From the NCBI RefSeq assembly GCF_003600685.1, contig NZ_CP032084.1:4836001-4900000 (forward strand): a stretch of DNA of 64,000 nucleotides. Reading direction: 5' to 3'. The DNA is from Achromobacter sp. B7 (lineage in GTDB: Bacteria; Pseudomonadota; Gammaproteobacteria; Burkholderiales; Burkholderiaceae_B). Both the position numbers and the translations under genes were made by a program. Shown in pieces: positions 1-8,673 of the stretch; within the stretch, counting starts at the first letter, position 1; every line of letters begins with the position of its first letter. The notes under the pieces are model-generated. The model saw nothing but the letters and a program-made list of their open reading frames with translations, was not told where the DNA came from and ran no database searches.

Positions 1-1
1 C

Positions 2-955
2 GGAGATTTCCAGAACGCCCGCCAGCTGCTGCTGGCCATGACGCGGCGCGTGGACAAGCGCCCGCGCAAGCCGGTCGAGACCATGCTGGAAGCGTTCAAC
101 CAGCATCGCCAGATCCAATCGCAGCGCGCCCGCATCCTGGGCATGCTGCTGATTCCGTTTGACGCCGGCCACGGCATTTCGCTGCGCCGCGCGCCCGATG
201 CGCGCCAGGCCTGCGAAGAAGCGCACGGCCCGGCCGACGAGCCTTATGTGGCGTCGCTGCGCGAGCTGCTGGGCTTGATCGGCGCGTTTGAATGGCGCAA
301 GAAGGGCGTTGAGATCCCCGCTTTGAACAACCGCATCCATCCGCACTACGGCGTGTTCTCGCCGCTGCGTGGCGAGTATGTGGATCTGGTGGCGAATACG
401 CCGATGCCGCGCGGTAGCGTGGCGTTCGATATCGGCACGGGCACCGGCGTGCTGGCGGCCGTGATTGCACGCCGAGGCGGCAAGCGCGTCATCGCCACCG
501 ACCAGGACCCGCGCGCGTTGGCGTGCGCCCGCGAAAACCTGGAACGACTGGGCCTGGACAAACAGGTCGACGTGGTTGACGCCGACCTGTTCCCCGAAGG
601 CCGGGTGTCGCTGGTGGTCTGCAACCCGCCGTGGTTGCCCGCGCGCCCCAGCTCGCCGGTGGAGCAAGCCGTGTACGACCCCGACAGCCGCATGCTGCGC
701 GGCTTTTTGAACGGGCTGCCGGCGCATCTGACGCCCAACGGCGAAGGCTGGCTGATCCTGTCTGACCTGGCCGAGCACCTGGGCCTGCGCACGCGCGAAC
801 AGCTGCTTGAAATGATCGCCACGGCCGGCCTGCGCGTCATCGAACGCCTGGACACCCGCCCCACGCACGCCCGCGCCAAAGACCCCAGCGACCCGCTGTA
901 CGCCGCGCGCTCAAAGGAAGTCACCTCGCTGTGGAGATTGGGCGCCGCCGCCTGA
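2..955 (+). CDS. Class I SAM-dependent methyltransferase, 5'-truncated by the window edge
   Basis: The reading frame is open from the first full codon at position 2, so the ATG at 38 is probably internal and the gene starts outside the window. Counting from the ATG at 38, the SAM-binding motif I (FDIGTGTGVLA) lies at residues 130-140 and an acidic motif II (ATDQD) at about 153. An NPPW motif at 196-199 is the (N/D)PPY-type catalytic loop of enzymes that methylate planar amide or amino nitrogens, such as HemK/PrmC and rRNA N-methyltransferases. The N-terminal ~100 residues do not match a family I can name. Substrate is unknown; RNA or protein glutamine are both possible. It ends just before a tandem 78-bp intergenic repeat. 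Confidence 0.8.
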   Translation, partial: GDFQNARQLLLAMTRRVDKRPRKPVETMLEAFNQHRQIQSQRARILGMLLIPFDAGHGISLRRAPDARQACEEAHGPADEPYVASLRELLGLIGAFEWRKKGVEIPALNNRIHPHYGVFSPLRGEYVDLVANTPMPRGSVAFDIGTGTGVLAAVIARRGGKRVIATDQDPRALACARENLERLGLDKQVDVVDADLFPEGRVSLVVCNPPWLPARPSSPVEQAVYDPDSRMLRGFLNGLPAHLTPNGEGWLILSDLAEHLGLRTREQLLEMIATAGLRVIERLDTRPTHARAKDPSDPLYAARSKEVTSLWRLGAAA

Positions 956-982
956 TCGCGAAGGCCCCGACGCCTGCGGCGC

Positions 983-1146
983 GGGCCGCCCCAAGGCGGG
1001 AGACGCCCCCTCAGGGGGCAGCAAGCACGCCTAGCGTGCGCCGCGTGGGGGCATTCCCTCCCGCCGCCGGGCCGCCCCAAGGCGGGAGGCGCCCCCTCGG
1101 GGGGCAGCAAGCGCGCGTAGCGTGCGCCGCGTGGGGGCATTCCCTC
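983..1146. repeat. Tandem pair of 78-bp GC-rich intergenic repeats
   Basis: Two nearly identical 78-bp copies lie at 983-1060 and 1069-1146, separated by 8 bp. Each begins GGGCCGCCCCAAGGCGGGAG, contains a small inverted repeat of the GCCCCCTC-GGGGGC type, and ends GTGGGGGCATTCCCTC. They sit between the 3' ends of two convergent genes. The self-complementary core suggests a REP-like or transcription-end element. Copy differences are only a few bases, so the duplication looks recent. Confidence 0.75.
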
Positions 1147-1156
1147 TCCGCTTTCG

Positions 1157-2002
1157 CTATGCTTTTCCCGCCGCCACGTTCACGCTGATTGCGATGATGA
1201 ACACGTTGAAGAAGAACGCGATCACGCTGTGCATCAACGCCATGCGGCGCACGCGGCGGTTGACGATCTGCACGTCTGACACCTGGAACGTCATGCCCAG
1301 CACCAACGCAAAATACGCAAAGTCCCAGTAGTCCGGTTCCTGCGTGCCGGGAAAATCCAGGCCCTTGTGCGCGCCGGTCCGATGGCCGTAGTAGCCATGC
1401 GCATAGTGCAGCGCAAAAATCATGTTCATGTAGAGCCACGACAGCACGATGGTCGCGCCCGCCGCCAGGATATCCAGTGCGCCGCCCGAGCTGCTTTCGC
1501 CGTGCAGTTCGACCCACAGCGCCATCAACACCATGCAGGACAAGGCCACGCTGCTCCAGAGCACGCCGAAACGGCCCACGTCCTGCTGCCGGGCCTGCAC
1601 GCGCATTGAGGCGGGGCTGGCCTTGCCGAACACCCGCGCCGTCAGCACCAGGAACACCAGCGCGGCGGCATCGAAGCCCAGCAACAGCGCCAGGCTGACT
1701 GAACGCCCCCACGCGTACGCGCCGCCGCCCACCGCGAGGAACAGCATGCCGCACAACATCAGGCGTCGATGCGCGTGAAAAAAGGGAAGGCGCTCAACTG
1801 AGGCGCCGTGGCCGTCGTTCGGCTTGGCGTGGCCGGGCTTGGCGTGGTCGGGCTCGGCTTCGCCCGGCTCTGCGTCGTCCGGCTCACCGTTGTCCCGATC
1901 GGTATCGCCCCGATCCGCTTCGTCGGGCTGCGCCGTCCGAACCTTTTGTTCGCCGTCCTTTGGTTCTTCAACCCGAGGTTTGGTCGTACTCGGTTGGGTC
2001 AT
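1157..2002 (-). CDS. DUF1345 family inner-membrane protein with repetitive acidic N-terminus
   Basis: About 281 residues. The C-terminal ~200 residues have the hydrophobic pattern of DUF1345 proteins: several membrane segments, including [19 protein letters not shown], a central segment before a conserved [16 protein letters not shown] loop, and a final [16 protein letters not shown] helix. Function of the family is unknown. The start was placed at the ATG at 2002 because AGGAG lies 6 nt upstream; a longer TTG-initiated frame would swallow this RBS. Residues ~26-60 are hydrophilic, rich in Asp, Glu, Pro and His, and encoded by a 15-bp minisatellite (1821-1925), which is not typical of DUF1345 and is probably a disordered cytoplasmic tail. 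The gene converges on the methyltransferase. Confidence 0.8.
   Translation of the reverse strand: MTQPSTTKPRVEEPKDGEQKVRTAQPDEADRGDTDRDNGEPDDAEPGEAEPDHAKPGHAKPNDGHGASVERLPFFHAHRRLMLCGMLFLAVGGGAYAWGRSVSLALLLGFDAAALVFLVLTARVFGKASPASMRVQARQQDVGRFGVLWSSVALSCMVLMALWVELHGESSSGGALDILAAGATIVLSWLYMNMIFALHYAHGYYGHRTGAHKGLDFPGTQEPDYWDFAYFALVLGMTFQVSDVQIVNRRVRRMALMHSVIAFFFNVFIIAISVNVAAGKA
1821..1925. repeat. 15-bp minisatellite inside the DUF1345 gene (about 7 units)
   Basis: Seven contiguous 15-bp units related to GGCTTGGCGTGGTCG read on the plus strand. On the coding (minus) strand they specify five-residue units of the types GHAKP, DHAKP and EAEPG. Units 1-2 are nearly identical and the later ones drift. 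The period keeps the reading frame. Confidence 0.8.
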
Positions 2003-2032
2003 GGGGGCTCCTGCGCTAGGCAAGCGCCTACG

Positions 2033-2557
2033 CTAACCGATCGCCAACAAACCCACCAGCGCGCCGCCAAACAACAGCCATAGCGGGTGAACGCGCGTGG
2101 TGCTGCCCAGTACCGCCACGACGGTGGTGATCGCGGCCAGCAGCCACGAGTGCACGGACGCCTCGGTGATCAGCGCCGCACTGGCCGCGACCAACCCCAC
2201 CGTCATGGGAAAAATACCCGCCTGGATCACGCCCCGCCATGGGCGGTCCTTGAAGCGTTCCCACAAGCCCAGCGCCACGATGGTGATCAGCGACGACGGG
2301 CCGAACTTGGCGATGGTGGTGACCAACATGCCCCACCAACCGGCCACATGCCAGCCCACCAGCGTGACCACCATCAGGTTCGGCCCCGGCGCGGCCTGCC
2401 CCAGCGCGAACAGCGCCGAAAAGTCGGCCGCCGTCATCCAGCCGTGCACGTCCACGACCTGGCGCTGCATCTCGGGCAGGATCGTGTTGCCGCCGCCGAA
2501 CGCCAGCACCGATAGCTGGGAAAAGATCAGGGCCAGGGCAATCAGTGTGTGGATCAT
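2033..2557 (-). CDS. Chromate transporter, short-chain ChrA family, second half-protein
   Basis: 174 residues. The FGGGNTILPEMQRQVV segment near residue 20 and the following GQAAPGPNLMVVTLVG segment are hallmarks of the CHR (ChrA) family, which exports chromate in the inner membrane. Length fits one six-helix-type half of a full ChrA, so this is one partner of a split pair. The ATG overlaps the TGA of the upstream half (ATGA at 2554-2557), so the two are translationally coupled and probably form a heterodimer. A much longer open frame runs upstream but lies inside the partner gene and was discarded. Confidence 0.88.
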   Translation of the reverse strand: MIHTLIALALIFSQLSVLAFGGGNTILPEMQRQVVDVHGWMTAADFSALFALGQAAPGPNLMVVTLVGWHVAGWWGMLVTTIAKFGPSSLITIVALGLWERFKDRPWRGVIQAGIFPMTVGLVAASAALITEASVHSWLLAAITTVVAVLGSTTRVHPLWLLFGGALVGLLAIG

Positions 2558-3129
2558 CGACGTTGCCTCCAGACCAGCAGAATGCTCAACGGCGTCAGCA
2601 CCGCCATGGTGGGCAACAGCGGAATGCGCAGCACCGCCACGGCCACGAAGCACAGCGTTGCCACCACGCCCGCCAGCCAGTCGCGGCGCTTGATGACCGG
2701 CACGCCGATCTTGACCGCCATCGAAATCAGCAGCCCCGCCGCCGCCGCAGCCAGGCCGGCGAACAGGTGCTGGATATGCGGATCGTTCTGAAAGCGGTCG
2801 TACACCATGCCCAGCAAAATGACGATGGCCGACGGTGCAAGAATCAGCCCCATCAAGGCGGCGAACGCGCCACGCGGCCCGCGAAACTTCATGCCCAGCG
2901 CCACCGACAGGTTGATGATGTTGCCGCCGGGCAGAAACTGGCACAGCCCCAGCAGGTCGGTGAATTCGGGGCCGCTCAACCAGCCGTGCTTTTCAACGAC
3001 CATGCGGCGCGCCAGGGGCAACGCGCCGCCGAAAGCGGTCAGGCCAAGCATCAGGAAACCGGTGAACAATTGCCCGCAAGTGGGCGGCGGCCGCGTGGCG
3101 GCGTCGGGGGTCAAGGCTGCTGCATTCAT
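2554..3129 (-). CDS. Chromate transporter, short-chain ChrA family, first half-protein
   Basis: 191 residues. It carries the CHR motifs LGLTAFGGALPLARR near residues 28-42 and LCQFLPGGNIINLSVALG near 61-78, matching the N-terminal half signature of chromate ion transporters. Several hydrophobic helices follow. It is the first gene of a two-gene operon with the other half-transporter, overlapping it by 4 nt. A LysR-type regulator is divergently transcribed 161 bp away, the usual arrangement for a LysR controlling its neighbour. Chromate is the family substrate; sulfate-like anions are possible. Confidence 0.88.
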   Translation of the reverse strand: MNAAALTPDAATRPPPTCGQLFTGFLMLGLTAFGGALPLARRMVVEKHGWLSGPEFTDLLGLCQFLPGGNIINLSVALGMKFRGPRGAFAALMGLILAPSAIVILLGMVYDRFQNDPHIQHLFAGLAAAAAGLLISMAVKIGVPVIKRRDWLAGVVATLCFVAVAVLRIPLLPTMAVLTPLSILLVWRQRR

Positions 3130-3257
3130 AGGGTCGTAGGCCGGGGCAAGGCCGGCGGGGCAAGGGCTGGCGCGTCGTTCTCACCACGCGAAACGCGCGC
3201 GGCGACAGCGGAAAATCAAGGCTCGCAGCCTACTCTTCGGCTTGGATAATGTCTAAT

Positions 3258-3281
3258 ATATGACCACGCAACCAATCATAT
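3258..3281. promoter_or_regulatory. Inverted repeat in the chrA/lysR divergent intergenic region
   Basis: A perfect 6-bp dyad, ATATGA-N12-TCATAT, lies 9 bp before the lysR ATG in an AT-rich patch of the 161-bp gap. LysR proteins commonly bind an interrupted dyad next to their own promoter, so this is a candidate operator; the arms are short and could occur by chance. Confidence 0.35.
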
Positions 3282-3290
3282 TCACTGCAT

Positions 3291-4391
3291 ATGGCATCTG
3301 TAGACCTGCGCCTGCTGCGCTACTTCCTGGCCGTCGCCGAGGAAGCTCACCTGACCAAGGCCGCGGCACGGCTTGGCATCCGCCAGCCCCCGCTGAGCCA
3401 ACAGATACGCGTGTTGGAACAGGAGCTTGGCGTGACCCTGTTTCATCGCCTGCCGCGCGGCATGGAGCTCACCGAAAGCGGCCGTGCCTTGAAGGAAGAC
3501 GCGCGCAGCATTCTTGCGCTGGTCGATCAGGCGGTGGACGGCGTGCGCCGGGTCTCGCAGGGCGAAGCCGGCCGGCTGACGGTGGGGTTTACCGGGTCGG
3601 CGGCGTTCCATCCCTTCGTGCCGTCGGTCATCCGCCGTTTTCGGGAAAGCGCGCCCAATGTGCGGCTGGTGCTGGAAGAAAGCAGCTCGGGCGAACTGCG
3701 CGACGCGGTCAGTGAAGGCCGGGTCGACGTGGCCTTCATTCGCGGCGCGTATGCCAGCACGCCGGGCGTGGCCGAGGAAACGGTGCTGGAAGAAACCATG
3801 CTGGCCGCTTTTCCCGCCGACCATCCCGCCGTCAAGGGGCGCGCGCGACAGCAGATCGCGCTGTCCGAGCTGGCCGAGGAATCCCTGATTCTGTATCGGC
3901 GGCACAGCGGCCCGGGCCTGTACGACGCCATCATCACGGCATGCAGCGCGTCGGGCTTCAGCCCACGCGTGGTGCAGGAAGCGCCGCGCATGCTGTCCAC
4001 CTTGAGCCTGGTGGCGGCGGGGCTGGGCGTGTCGCTTGTGCCCGCGTCATTGCGGCGCGTGAACATCGAAGGCGTGGTGTACGTCAACGTGACCGGCCCG
4101 GTGGCGCTGCGCGCCGCGCTGAAGCTGATCTGGCGCGATGCGCCGCTGTCGGGCGCGACCCGCAAGCTGATCGACGAAGTGCGCCGGCATCGCGCGGACG
4201 GCGTCGGCGCGGGCGAAGGCGGGTTCGAAGGCGCGGAGTCGGGTTCGGGTTCAGCGCCAGCTCCGGGTTCGGGCTCGGGTTCGGGTTCGGGCTCGGGTTC
4301 GGGCTCGGGTTCGGGCTCGGGTTCGGGTTTGGGCACAGGATCGGCTTCAGGTCTGGGATCGGGTACAGGTCCAGGATCGGACTCGGACTAG
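3291..4391 (+). CDS. LysR-type transcriptional regulator with Gly-Ser repeat tail
   Basis: 366 residues, about 65 longer than a typical LysR protein. A winged helix-turn-helix occupies residues 5-62 (LRLLRYFLAVAEEAHLTKAA, then the QPPLSQQIRVLEQELG recognition region), and a periplasmic-binding-like effector domain runs from ~92 to ~295. The extra C-terminal tail from ~305 is almost pure Gly/Ser, encoded by a GGGTTC/GGGCTC hexamer array. Effector domain and DNA-binding domain look intact, so the tail is probably a tolerated disordered extension. Divergent from the chrA pair, it is the likely regulator of that operon. Confidence 0.88.
   Translation: MASVDLRLLRYFLAVAEEAHLTKAAARLGIRQPPLSQQIRVLEQELGVTLFHRLPRGMELTESGRALKEDARSILALVDQAVDGVRRVSQGEAGRLTVGFTGSAAFHPFVPSVIRRFRESAPNVRLVLEESSSGELRDAVSEGRVDVAFIRGAYASTPGVAEETVLEETMLAAFPADHPAVKGRARQQIALSELAEESLILYRRHSGPGLYDAIITACSASGFSPRVVQEAPRMLSTLSLVAAGLGVSLVPASLRRVNIEGVVYVNVTGPVALRAALKLIWRDAPLSGATRKLIDEVRRHRADGVGAGEGGFEGAESGSGSAPAPGSGSGSGSGSGSGSGSGSGSGLGTGSASGLGSGTGPGSDSD
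4235..4390. repeat. GGGTTC/GGGCTC hexanucleotide array in the lysR 3' end
   Basis: Ten contiguous perfect units of GGGTTC or GGGCTC occupy 4265-4324, flanked by degenerate units on both sides up to the stop codon. In frame they encode Gly-Ser dipeptides. The purity points to slipped-strand expansion; copy number is likely variable between strains. Confidence 0.85.
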
Positions 4392-4481
4392 GGGCCGGAC
4401 GACGGGCCGGACCACGGCCCGGACGCCCTGCTCGCAGCGCTACACTGCGCGGCACGTGTCTTTCCTTTTTGCGTTGCCACC

Positions 4482-5501
4482 ATGTCTTGTGATTCCCTCA
4501 TCGGCGTATACGATTCCGGCGTTGGCGGCCTGAGCGTGTTGCGCGCCATTCGTGACGCCCTGCCCGATGAATCCTTGCTGTACGTGGCCGACTCGGCCCA
4601 CGTGCCGTATGGCGACAAAACCCAGGACTTCGTGTTGCAGCGCGCCTACGCCATGGCGGACTATTTTGTCTCGCGGCAGGCCAAGGCCATGGTCGTGGCA
4701 TGCAACACCGCCACCGCCGCCGCCATCGCGCCGCTGCGCGCGCGATACCCCGACCTGATCATCATCGGCGTAGAGCCCGCCATCAAGCCGGCCGCGCATC
4801 TCACGCATAGCGGCGTGGTCGGCGTGTTCGCCACGACCGGCACGTTGGCCAGCCCCAAGTTCGCCACGCTGGTCCAGCGCGAGGCGCCGGAGGTGCGCAT
4901 CGTATTGCGGCCCTGCCCCGAATGGGTGGCGCTGGTGGAACAAGGCAAATTGTCAGGCCCCGAGGTGGACGCGGCGGTGCGCGCGCCCGTCGAGGAACTG
5001 CGCGCGGCCGGGGCCGACGTGCTGGTGCTGGGCTGCACCCACTTTCCGTTTTTGCGCGACGCAATCCAGGCGTCGGCCGGCCCTGGCGTGCCGTTGCTGG
5101 AAACGGGCGCGCCCGTCGCCCGCTGGCTCAAGCACCAGTTGCAGCAACGCCGGCTGTTGCGCTCTGGCGCCGCTGGCACAGCCGACCCGGGCAAGACCGT
5201 CCCGGACCAAGGCGGCTCGGACCAAGGCGGATCAGACAAAGGCGGCTCGGACAAAGACCGCTCGAACCAAGGCGGCTCGGACAACGACGACTCGGACCAA
5301 GGCACCTCGGACAAAGGCACCTTGGACAAAGGCACCTCGGACCAAAGCCGCTCGGACCGTGGCGACCCCGCCACCGACCACCACCCCCACGCCATCTGCC
5401 AACTGGAGACGACCGGCCATGCGCCGGCCGTGGCCGCCCTGGCGGACCGGCTTTGGGCGCCGGGCGTGGCAGTCGCTCAAACTCCCGCGCGCTGGCGGTA
5501 G
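4482..5501 (+). CDS. murI: Glutamate racemase with an Asp/Gly/Ser-rich repeat insertion
   Basis: 339 residues versus ~270 usual. Converts L- to D-glutamate for peptidoglycan in the cytoplasm. The family signatures are clear: IGVYDSGVGGLSVL at 7-20, the first catalytic cysteine in VACNTAT (C74), and the second in LGCTHFP (C185), with ETGAPVARWL near 207-216. After residue ~227 the protein is interrupted by ~55 residues of five-residue units such as DQGGS, DKGGS and DKGTS (242-296), encoded by a 15-bp minisatellite. A final ~35 residues (from HAICQLETTG) resemble the normal C-terminal segment, so the repeat is an insertion ahead of the last helix rather than a lost C-terminus. Both catalytic domains appear complete. 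Confidence 0.93.
   Translation: MSCDSLIGVYDSGVGGLSVLRAIRDALPDESLLYVADSAHVPYGDKTQDFVLQRAYAMADYFVSRQAKAMVVACNTATAAAIAPLRARYPDLIIIGVEPAIKPAAHLTHSGVVGVFATTGTLASPKFATLVQREAPEVRIVLRPCPEWVALVEQGKLSGPEVDAAVRAPVEELRAAGADVLVLGCTHFPFLRDAIQASAGPGVPLLETGAPVARWLKHQLQQRRLLRSGAAGTADPGKTVPDQGGSDQGGSDKGGSDKDRSNQGGSDNDDSDQGTSDKGTLDKGTSDQSRSDRGDPATDHHPHAICQLETTGHAPAVAALADRLWAPGVAVAQTPARWR
5205..5369. repeat. 15-bp minisatellite inside murI (10-11 units)
   Basis: Contiguous 15-bp units related to GACCAAGGCGGCTCG run from 5205 to 5354, with an eleventh partial unit to 5369. They encode D(Q/K)G(G/T)S pentapeptides in the murI frame. Confidence 0.88.
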
Positions 5502-5688
5502 CGGCGGCCCTCGGTCGACATTGCAGGCGAAAAATCGGGGTGAAAAAACCCCAAGTATCCCGCACCGCGGCAAACTCCCTGTCTGCGCCCCGCTTGATCC
5601 AGCGCATCTTCCCCGGCCCGAAACCGGCGAATAATTCGAATACAGTAGAAAAATCCGCCTGCCCAGGCTCGCACCCAAGGAGACGCGC

Positions 5689-6114
5689 ATGAAACGCATC
5701 CTGATACCCGTCGACGGCTCGCCGCCCGCGCTGCACGCCGTCCAAGCCTTGCTGGCGGCACGTGCTTACGATCCCGTCGCGCACGTCGAGTTGCTGACGG
5801 TGCAGATTCCGCTCAAGTCGGGCAAGATCGGACGCGGTCTGGCGCAAGCCGACATTGATGCGTACCACCGGGATGAAGCCCGCGCCGCGCTTCGGGCCAG
5901 CAGCGACCTGCTCACCAAAGCCGGCGTGCCGTTCGACGTGCGCATCGAAGTCGGCGAACCCGCCGACACCATCATCCGCGTGGCGGCGGAATCCGATGCG
6001 GACGAAATCTACATGGGCTCGCGCGGCCTGGGCTCGGTATCGTCTCTGTTCATGGGGTCCATCGCCACGCGCGTTGTGCACCTGACGGACCTGCCCGTCA
6101 CGTTGGTCAAGTAA
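5689..6114 (+). CDS. Universal stress protein (UspA family)
   Basis: 141 residues, the normal single-domain Usp length. It begins with the family opening KRILIPVDGSPPA and ends with the nucleotide-binding pattern G-x2-G-x9-G-S, seen as GSRGLGSVSSLFMGS near residues 110-124, followed by VTLVK. This motif marks the ATP-binding subclass. A second Usp gene starts 18 bp downstream, so the two are probably co-transcribed and may heterodimerise. RBS-like AAGGAGA lies 7-8 nt before the ATG. Confidence 0.92.
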   Translation: MKRILIPVDGSPPALHAVQALLAARAYDPVAHVELLTVQIPLKSGKIGRGLAQADIDAYHRDEARAALRASSDLLTKAGVPFDVRIEVGEPADTIIRVAAESDADEIYMGSRGLGSVSSLFMGSIATRVVHLTDLPVTLVK

Positions 6115-6131
6115 CGCACACAGGAGCAACC

Positions 6132-6560
6132 ATGTTGAACATCCTTGTCCCGGTCGACGGCTCCGACAATGCCAACCGCGCAGTGCTCTATGCCCGTCAG
6201 TTGGCCGAAGGCGCGGCGTCCGCGCGCATCCACCTGATCAACGTCCAGACACCCACGCATGGCCGCGCCGGCGTGTCGCGCCTGATCACGCAAGACATGA
6301 TCGACCAGTTCTACGCCCGCGAGGGCCAGGAGGCCACGCAAGATGCGCGGCAGCTGCTGGGCGCGACGGGCACCGACCACACCAGCCAGGTGCTGTTTGG
6401 CCACCCCGCCACCGAGATCGCCGGATACGCCCGCGACCAGCACTGCGCTCGCATCGTGATGGGCACTCGCGGTCACGGTACGCTGGTCAACATCCTGATG
6501 GGGTCCGTCGCCAACCAGGTGCTGCAACTTGCCGAGGTACCGGTCACGCTGGTGAAGTGA
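6132..6560 (+). CDS. Universal stress protein (UspA family), second of a tandem pair
   Basis: 142 residues. Starts LNILVPVDGSDNANRAV and ends with the ATP-binding pattern GTRGHGTLVNILMGSVANQV and VTLVK. Preceded by an AGGAG RBS. It is clearly a paralogue of the preceding protein but well diverged, so the duplication is old. Cytoplasmic stress-response role is inferred from the family only. Confidence 0.92.
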   Translation: MLNILVPVDGSDNANRAVLYARQLAEGAASARIHLINVQTPTHGRAGVSRLITQDMIDQFYAREGQEATQDARQLLGATGTDHTSQVLFGHPATEIAGYARDQHCARIVMGTRGHGTLVNILMGSVANQVLQLAEVPVTLVK

Positions 6561-6686
6561 ATGGCTACGCGGACCCGGCCGCGATCCCTCGTGGCAGCGG
6601 CAATCCGAGGCCCCGCCCGGGCCGAACCGATGCCCGGCGCACCCAGCTAGGTATGATGATGCGAATCCACAGCCTGGAGTCGCATC

Positions 6687-8030
6687 ATGCCCACCCCGCG
6701 TACCGCGCGCCCCCTGGCGAAGGCCGGCCTGACGATCGGCGCGATGGCCGCCCTGGCCACGCTTGCCGCCTGCGGTGAAATCGCCACCCTGCCCGTGGAA
6801 TCCGGCATGGGTCCGAACCCGACGCTGCCCGCGCCCAACTCCACGCTGATCCCCACCGTCAACACCGCAAAGGCCGTCGGCTGGTCCGACGGCGCACAGC
6901 CCGTGGCCGCCGCCGGCCTGGCCGTTAACGCGTACGCCGGCGGCCTGGACCATCCGCGCTGGCTTTACGTACTGCCCAACGGCGATGTGCTGGTCGCGGA
7001 AACCAACGCGCCGCCCAAGCCCGAAGGCGCGGGCGGCGGCATCAAGGAATGGGCGGCGGGCATCGTCATGAAGCGCGCCGGCGCCAAGACGCCCAGCGCC
7101 AATCGCATCACCCTGCTGCGCGATGCCGACCACGACGGCGTGGCGGAAACGCGCAGCGTGCTGCTGCAAAACCTGAACTCGCCTTTCGGCATGGCGCTGG
7201 TCGGCAACCAGCTTTACGTGGCCAACGCCGACGCCGTGCTGCGCTTTCCGTACCAGCCCGGCCAGACGCAGATTCAGGCCCCCGGCGTGCACGTCACCGA
7301 CCTGCCCGCCGGCATCAACCACCACTGGACCAAGAACCTGATCGCCAACGCGGACGGCAGCAAGCTGTACGTGTCGGTCGGGTCCAACAGCAATGTGGCG
7401 GAAAACGGCATGGACATCGAAGAGGGGCGCGCCGCCATCTGGGAAATCGATGTGGCCACCGGCACCAAGCGGCTCTACGCCACGGGCCTGCGCAACCCGG
7501 TCGGCATGGCTTGGGCGCCCGACGGCAAGACACTGTGGACGGCCGTGAACGAGCGTGACGAGCTGGGCAGCGACCTGGTTCCCGATTACATGACGTCGGT
7601 AAAAGACGGCGGCTTCTACGGATGGCCCTACAGCTATTACGGGCAGCACGTGGACACCCGGGTCACGCCGCCGCGCCCGGACCTGGTGGCGCGCGCCATC
7701 GTGCCCGACTATGCGTTGGGTCCGCACACCGCCTCGCTGGGGCTGGCCTGGTCCGGCGCCGCGCGGTTGCCCGCGCCCTACGCCGGCGGCATGTTTGTCG
7801 GCCAGCACGGTTCCTGGAATCGCGACCCGCGCAGTGGCTACAAAGTCATCTTCGTACCCTTTGAAAATAACGCGCCCAATGGCCCGGCACGCGATGTGCT
7901 GACCGGGTTTCTGAACAAGGACGGCCAGGCGCAGGGGCGCCCGGTAGGGGTCGCCATTGATGGCCAAGGCGACTTGCTGGTGGCCGATGACGTCGGCAAC
8001 GTGATCTGGCGCGTCAGCCCCAAGCCCTGA
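6687..8030 (+). CDS. PQQ-dependent sugar/sorbosone dehydrogenase-type lipoprotein
   Basis: 447 residues. An N-terminal signal peptide ends in a lipobox (TLAAC, lipidated C29), so it should be anchored in the cell envelope. The rest is a six-bladed beta-propeller of the GDH/sorbosone type: [20 protein letters not shown] near 90-110, the [10 protein letters not shown] segment, [20 protein letters not shown] and [16 protein letters not shown]. These match soluble aldose sugar dehydrogenase/L-sorbosone dehydrogenase proteins that bind PQQ and calcium in the periplasm. Substrate cannot be fixed from sequence. The GGAG-like RBS lies 8 nt upstream. Azurin follows on the same strand; azurin could accept electrons, but no functional link is proven. 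Confidence 0.85.
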   Translation: MPTPRTARPLAKAGLTIGAMAALATLAACGEIATLPVESGMGPNPTLPAPNSTLIPTVNTAKAVGWSDGAQPVAAAGLAVNAYAGGLDHPRWLYVLPNGDVLVAETNAPPKPEGAGGGIKEWAAGIVMKRAGAKTPSANRITLLRDADHDGVAETRSVLLQNLNSPFGMALVGNQLYVANADAVLRFPYQPGQTQIQAPGVHVTDLPAGINHHWTKNLIANADGSKLYVSVGSNSNVAENGMDIEEGRAAIWEIDVATGTKRLYATGLRNPVGMAWAPDGKTLWTAVNERDELGSDLVPDYMTSVKDGGFYGWPYSYYGQHVDTRVTPPRPDLVARAIVPDYALGPHTASLGLAWSGAARLPAPYAGGMFVGQHGSWNRDPRSGYKVIFVPFENNAPNGPARDVLTGFLNKDGQAQGRPVGVAIDGQGDLLVADDVGNVIWRVSPKP

Positions 8031-8065
8031 CCGGCCACGCTTTCACGCAACTCAATCGTCTTGGC

Positions 8066-8079
8066 TTGCGCTGCATCAA
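8066..8079. promoter_or_regulatory. Candidate FNR/ANR-type box upstream of azurin
   Basis: TTGCG-N4-ATCAA matches the FNR/ANR consensus TTGAT-N4-ATCAA with a perfect right half and two mismatches in the left half. It lies about 120 nt before the azurin ATG. Azurin genes are known to be ANR-regulated in Pseudomonas; extension to this gene is inference. A small CCCGC-TTGC-GCGGG hairpin follows at 8081-8094. Confidence 0.35.
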
Positions 8080-8198
8080 GCCCGCTTGCGCGGGTGTTGG
8101 CATTCTGGCCGGTAGCGGAGTCAGAATGTCGTGAAACCGGTCACGGCGCGCAAGCGCAGGCCGGAAATCCGCTTGTAGTGAAACGTTGGAGGCAAGAA

Positions 8199-8651
8199 AT
8201 GATGTTCAAGAAACTTTGCGTGGCCGCGATCCTGGCTGCCGCATCCGCCCCGGTCCTGGCTGCCGAATGCTCGGTGGATATCGCCGGCAATGACCAGATG
8301 CAGTTCGACAAGAAGGAAATCACGGTCAGCAAAAGCTGCAAGCAGTTCACCGTGAACCTCAAGCACCCGGGCAACCTGGCCAAGAACGTCATGGGCCACA
8401 ACTGGGTGCTGACCACCTCCGCCGACATGCAGGGCGCCGTCAACGACGGCATGGCCGCCGGCCTGGACAACGACTACGTCAAAAAGGGCGACGCGCGCGT
8501 CATCGCGCACACCAAGGTGATCGGCGGCGGGCAGTCCGACTCCGTCACCTTCGATGTCAGCAAGCTGGCCGCCGGCACCGACTACACCTACTTCTGCTCG
8601 TTCCCCGGCCACTTCGCGCTGATGAAAGGCAGCCTGAAGCTGGTCGACTGA
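8199..8651 (+). CDS. azu: Azurin (type 1 blue copper protein)
   Basis: 150 residues: a 21-residue signal peptide ending PVLA, then a 129-residue mature protein beginning [15 protein letters not shown], the standard azurin length. Mature-numbering copper ligands are visible: G45-H46 in GHNW, and C112, H117 and M121 in the [12 protein letters not shown] loop. C3 and C26 provide the conserved disulfide. It is a periplasmic electron carrier in respiratory or denitrification chains. The ATG at 8199 was chosen because it follows GGAGG and starts the signal peptide; an in-frame start at 8061 would add 46 non-signal residues. A strong hairpin terminator follows, so it is probably monocistronic. Confidence 0.97.
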   Translation: MMFKKLCVAAILAAASAPVLAAECSVDIAGNDQMQFDKKEITVSKSCKQFTVNLKHPGNLAKNVMGHNWVLTTSADMQGAVNDGMAAGLDNDYVKKGDARVIAHTKVIGGGQSDSVTFDVSKLAAGTDYTYFCSFPGHFALMKGSLKLVD

Positions 8652-8673
8652 CCCGCCTGACGCCGCGGCCGAC

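Noticed and set aside
2558..2944. Upstream extension of the second chromate half-transporter
   Set aside because: It overlaps the coding region of its partner in another frame; the ATGA-coupled start gives the correct family length.
5535..5552. Terminator GGGGT-GAAAAA-ACCCC after murI
   Set aside because: Stem of only 5 bp and no T tract; not supported.
6009..7967. 652-codon antisense frame over the Usp and PQQ dehydrogenase genes
   Set aside because: No recognisable domains; it runs opposite three well-supported genes.
8061..8198. Longer azurin start at 8061
   Set aside because: The added residues are not a signal peptide and would displace the real one; the ATG at 8199 has a GGAGG RBS.
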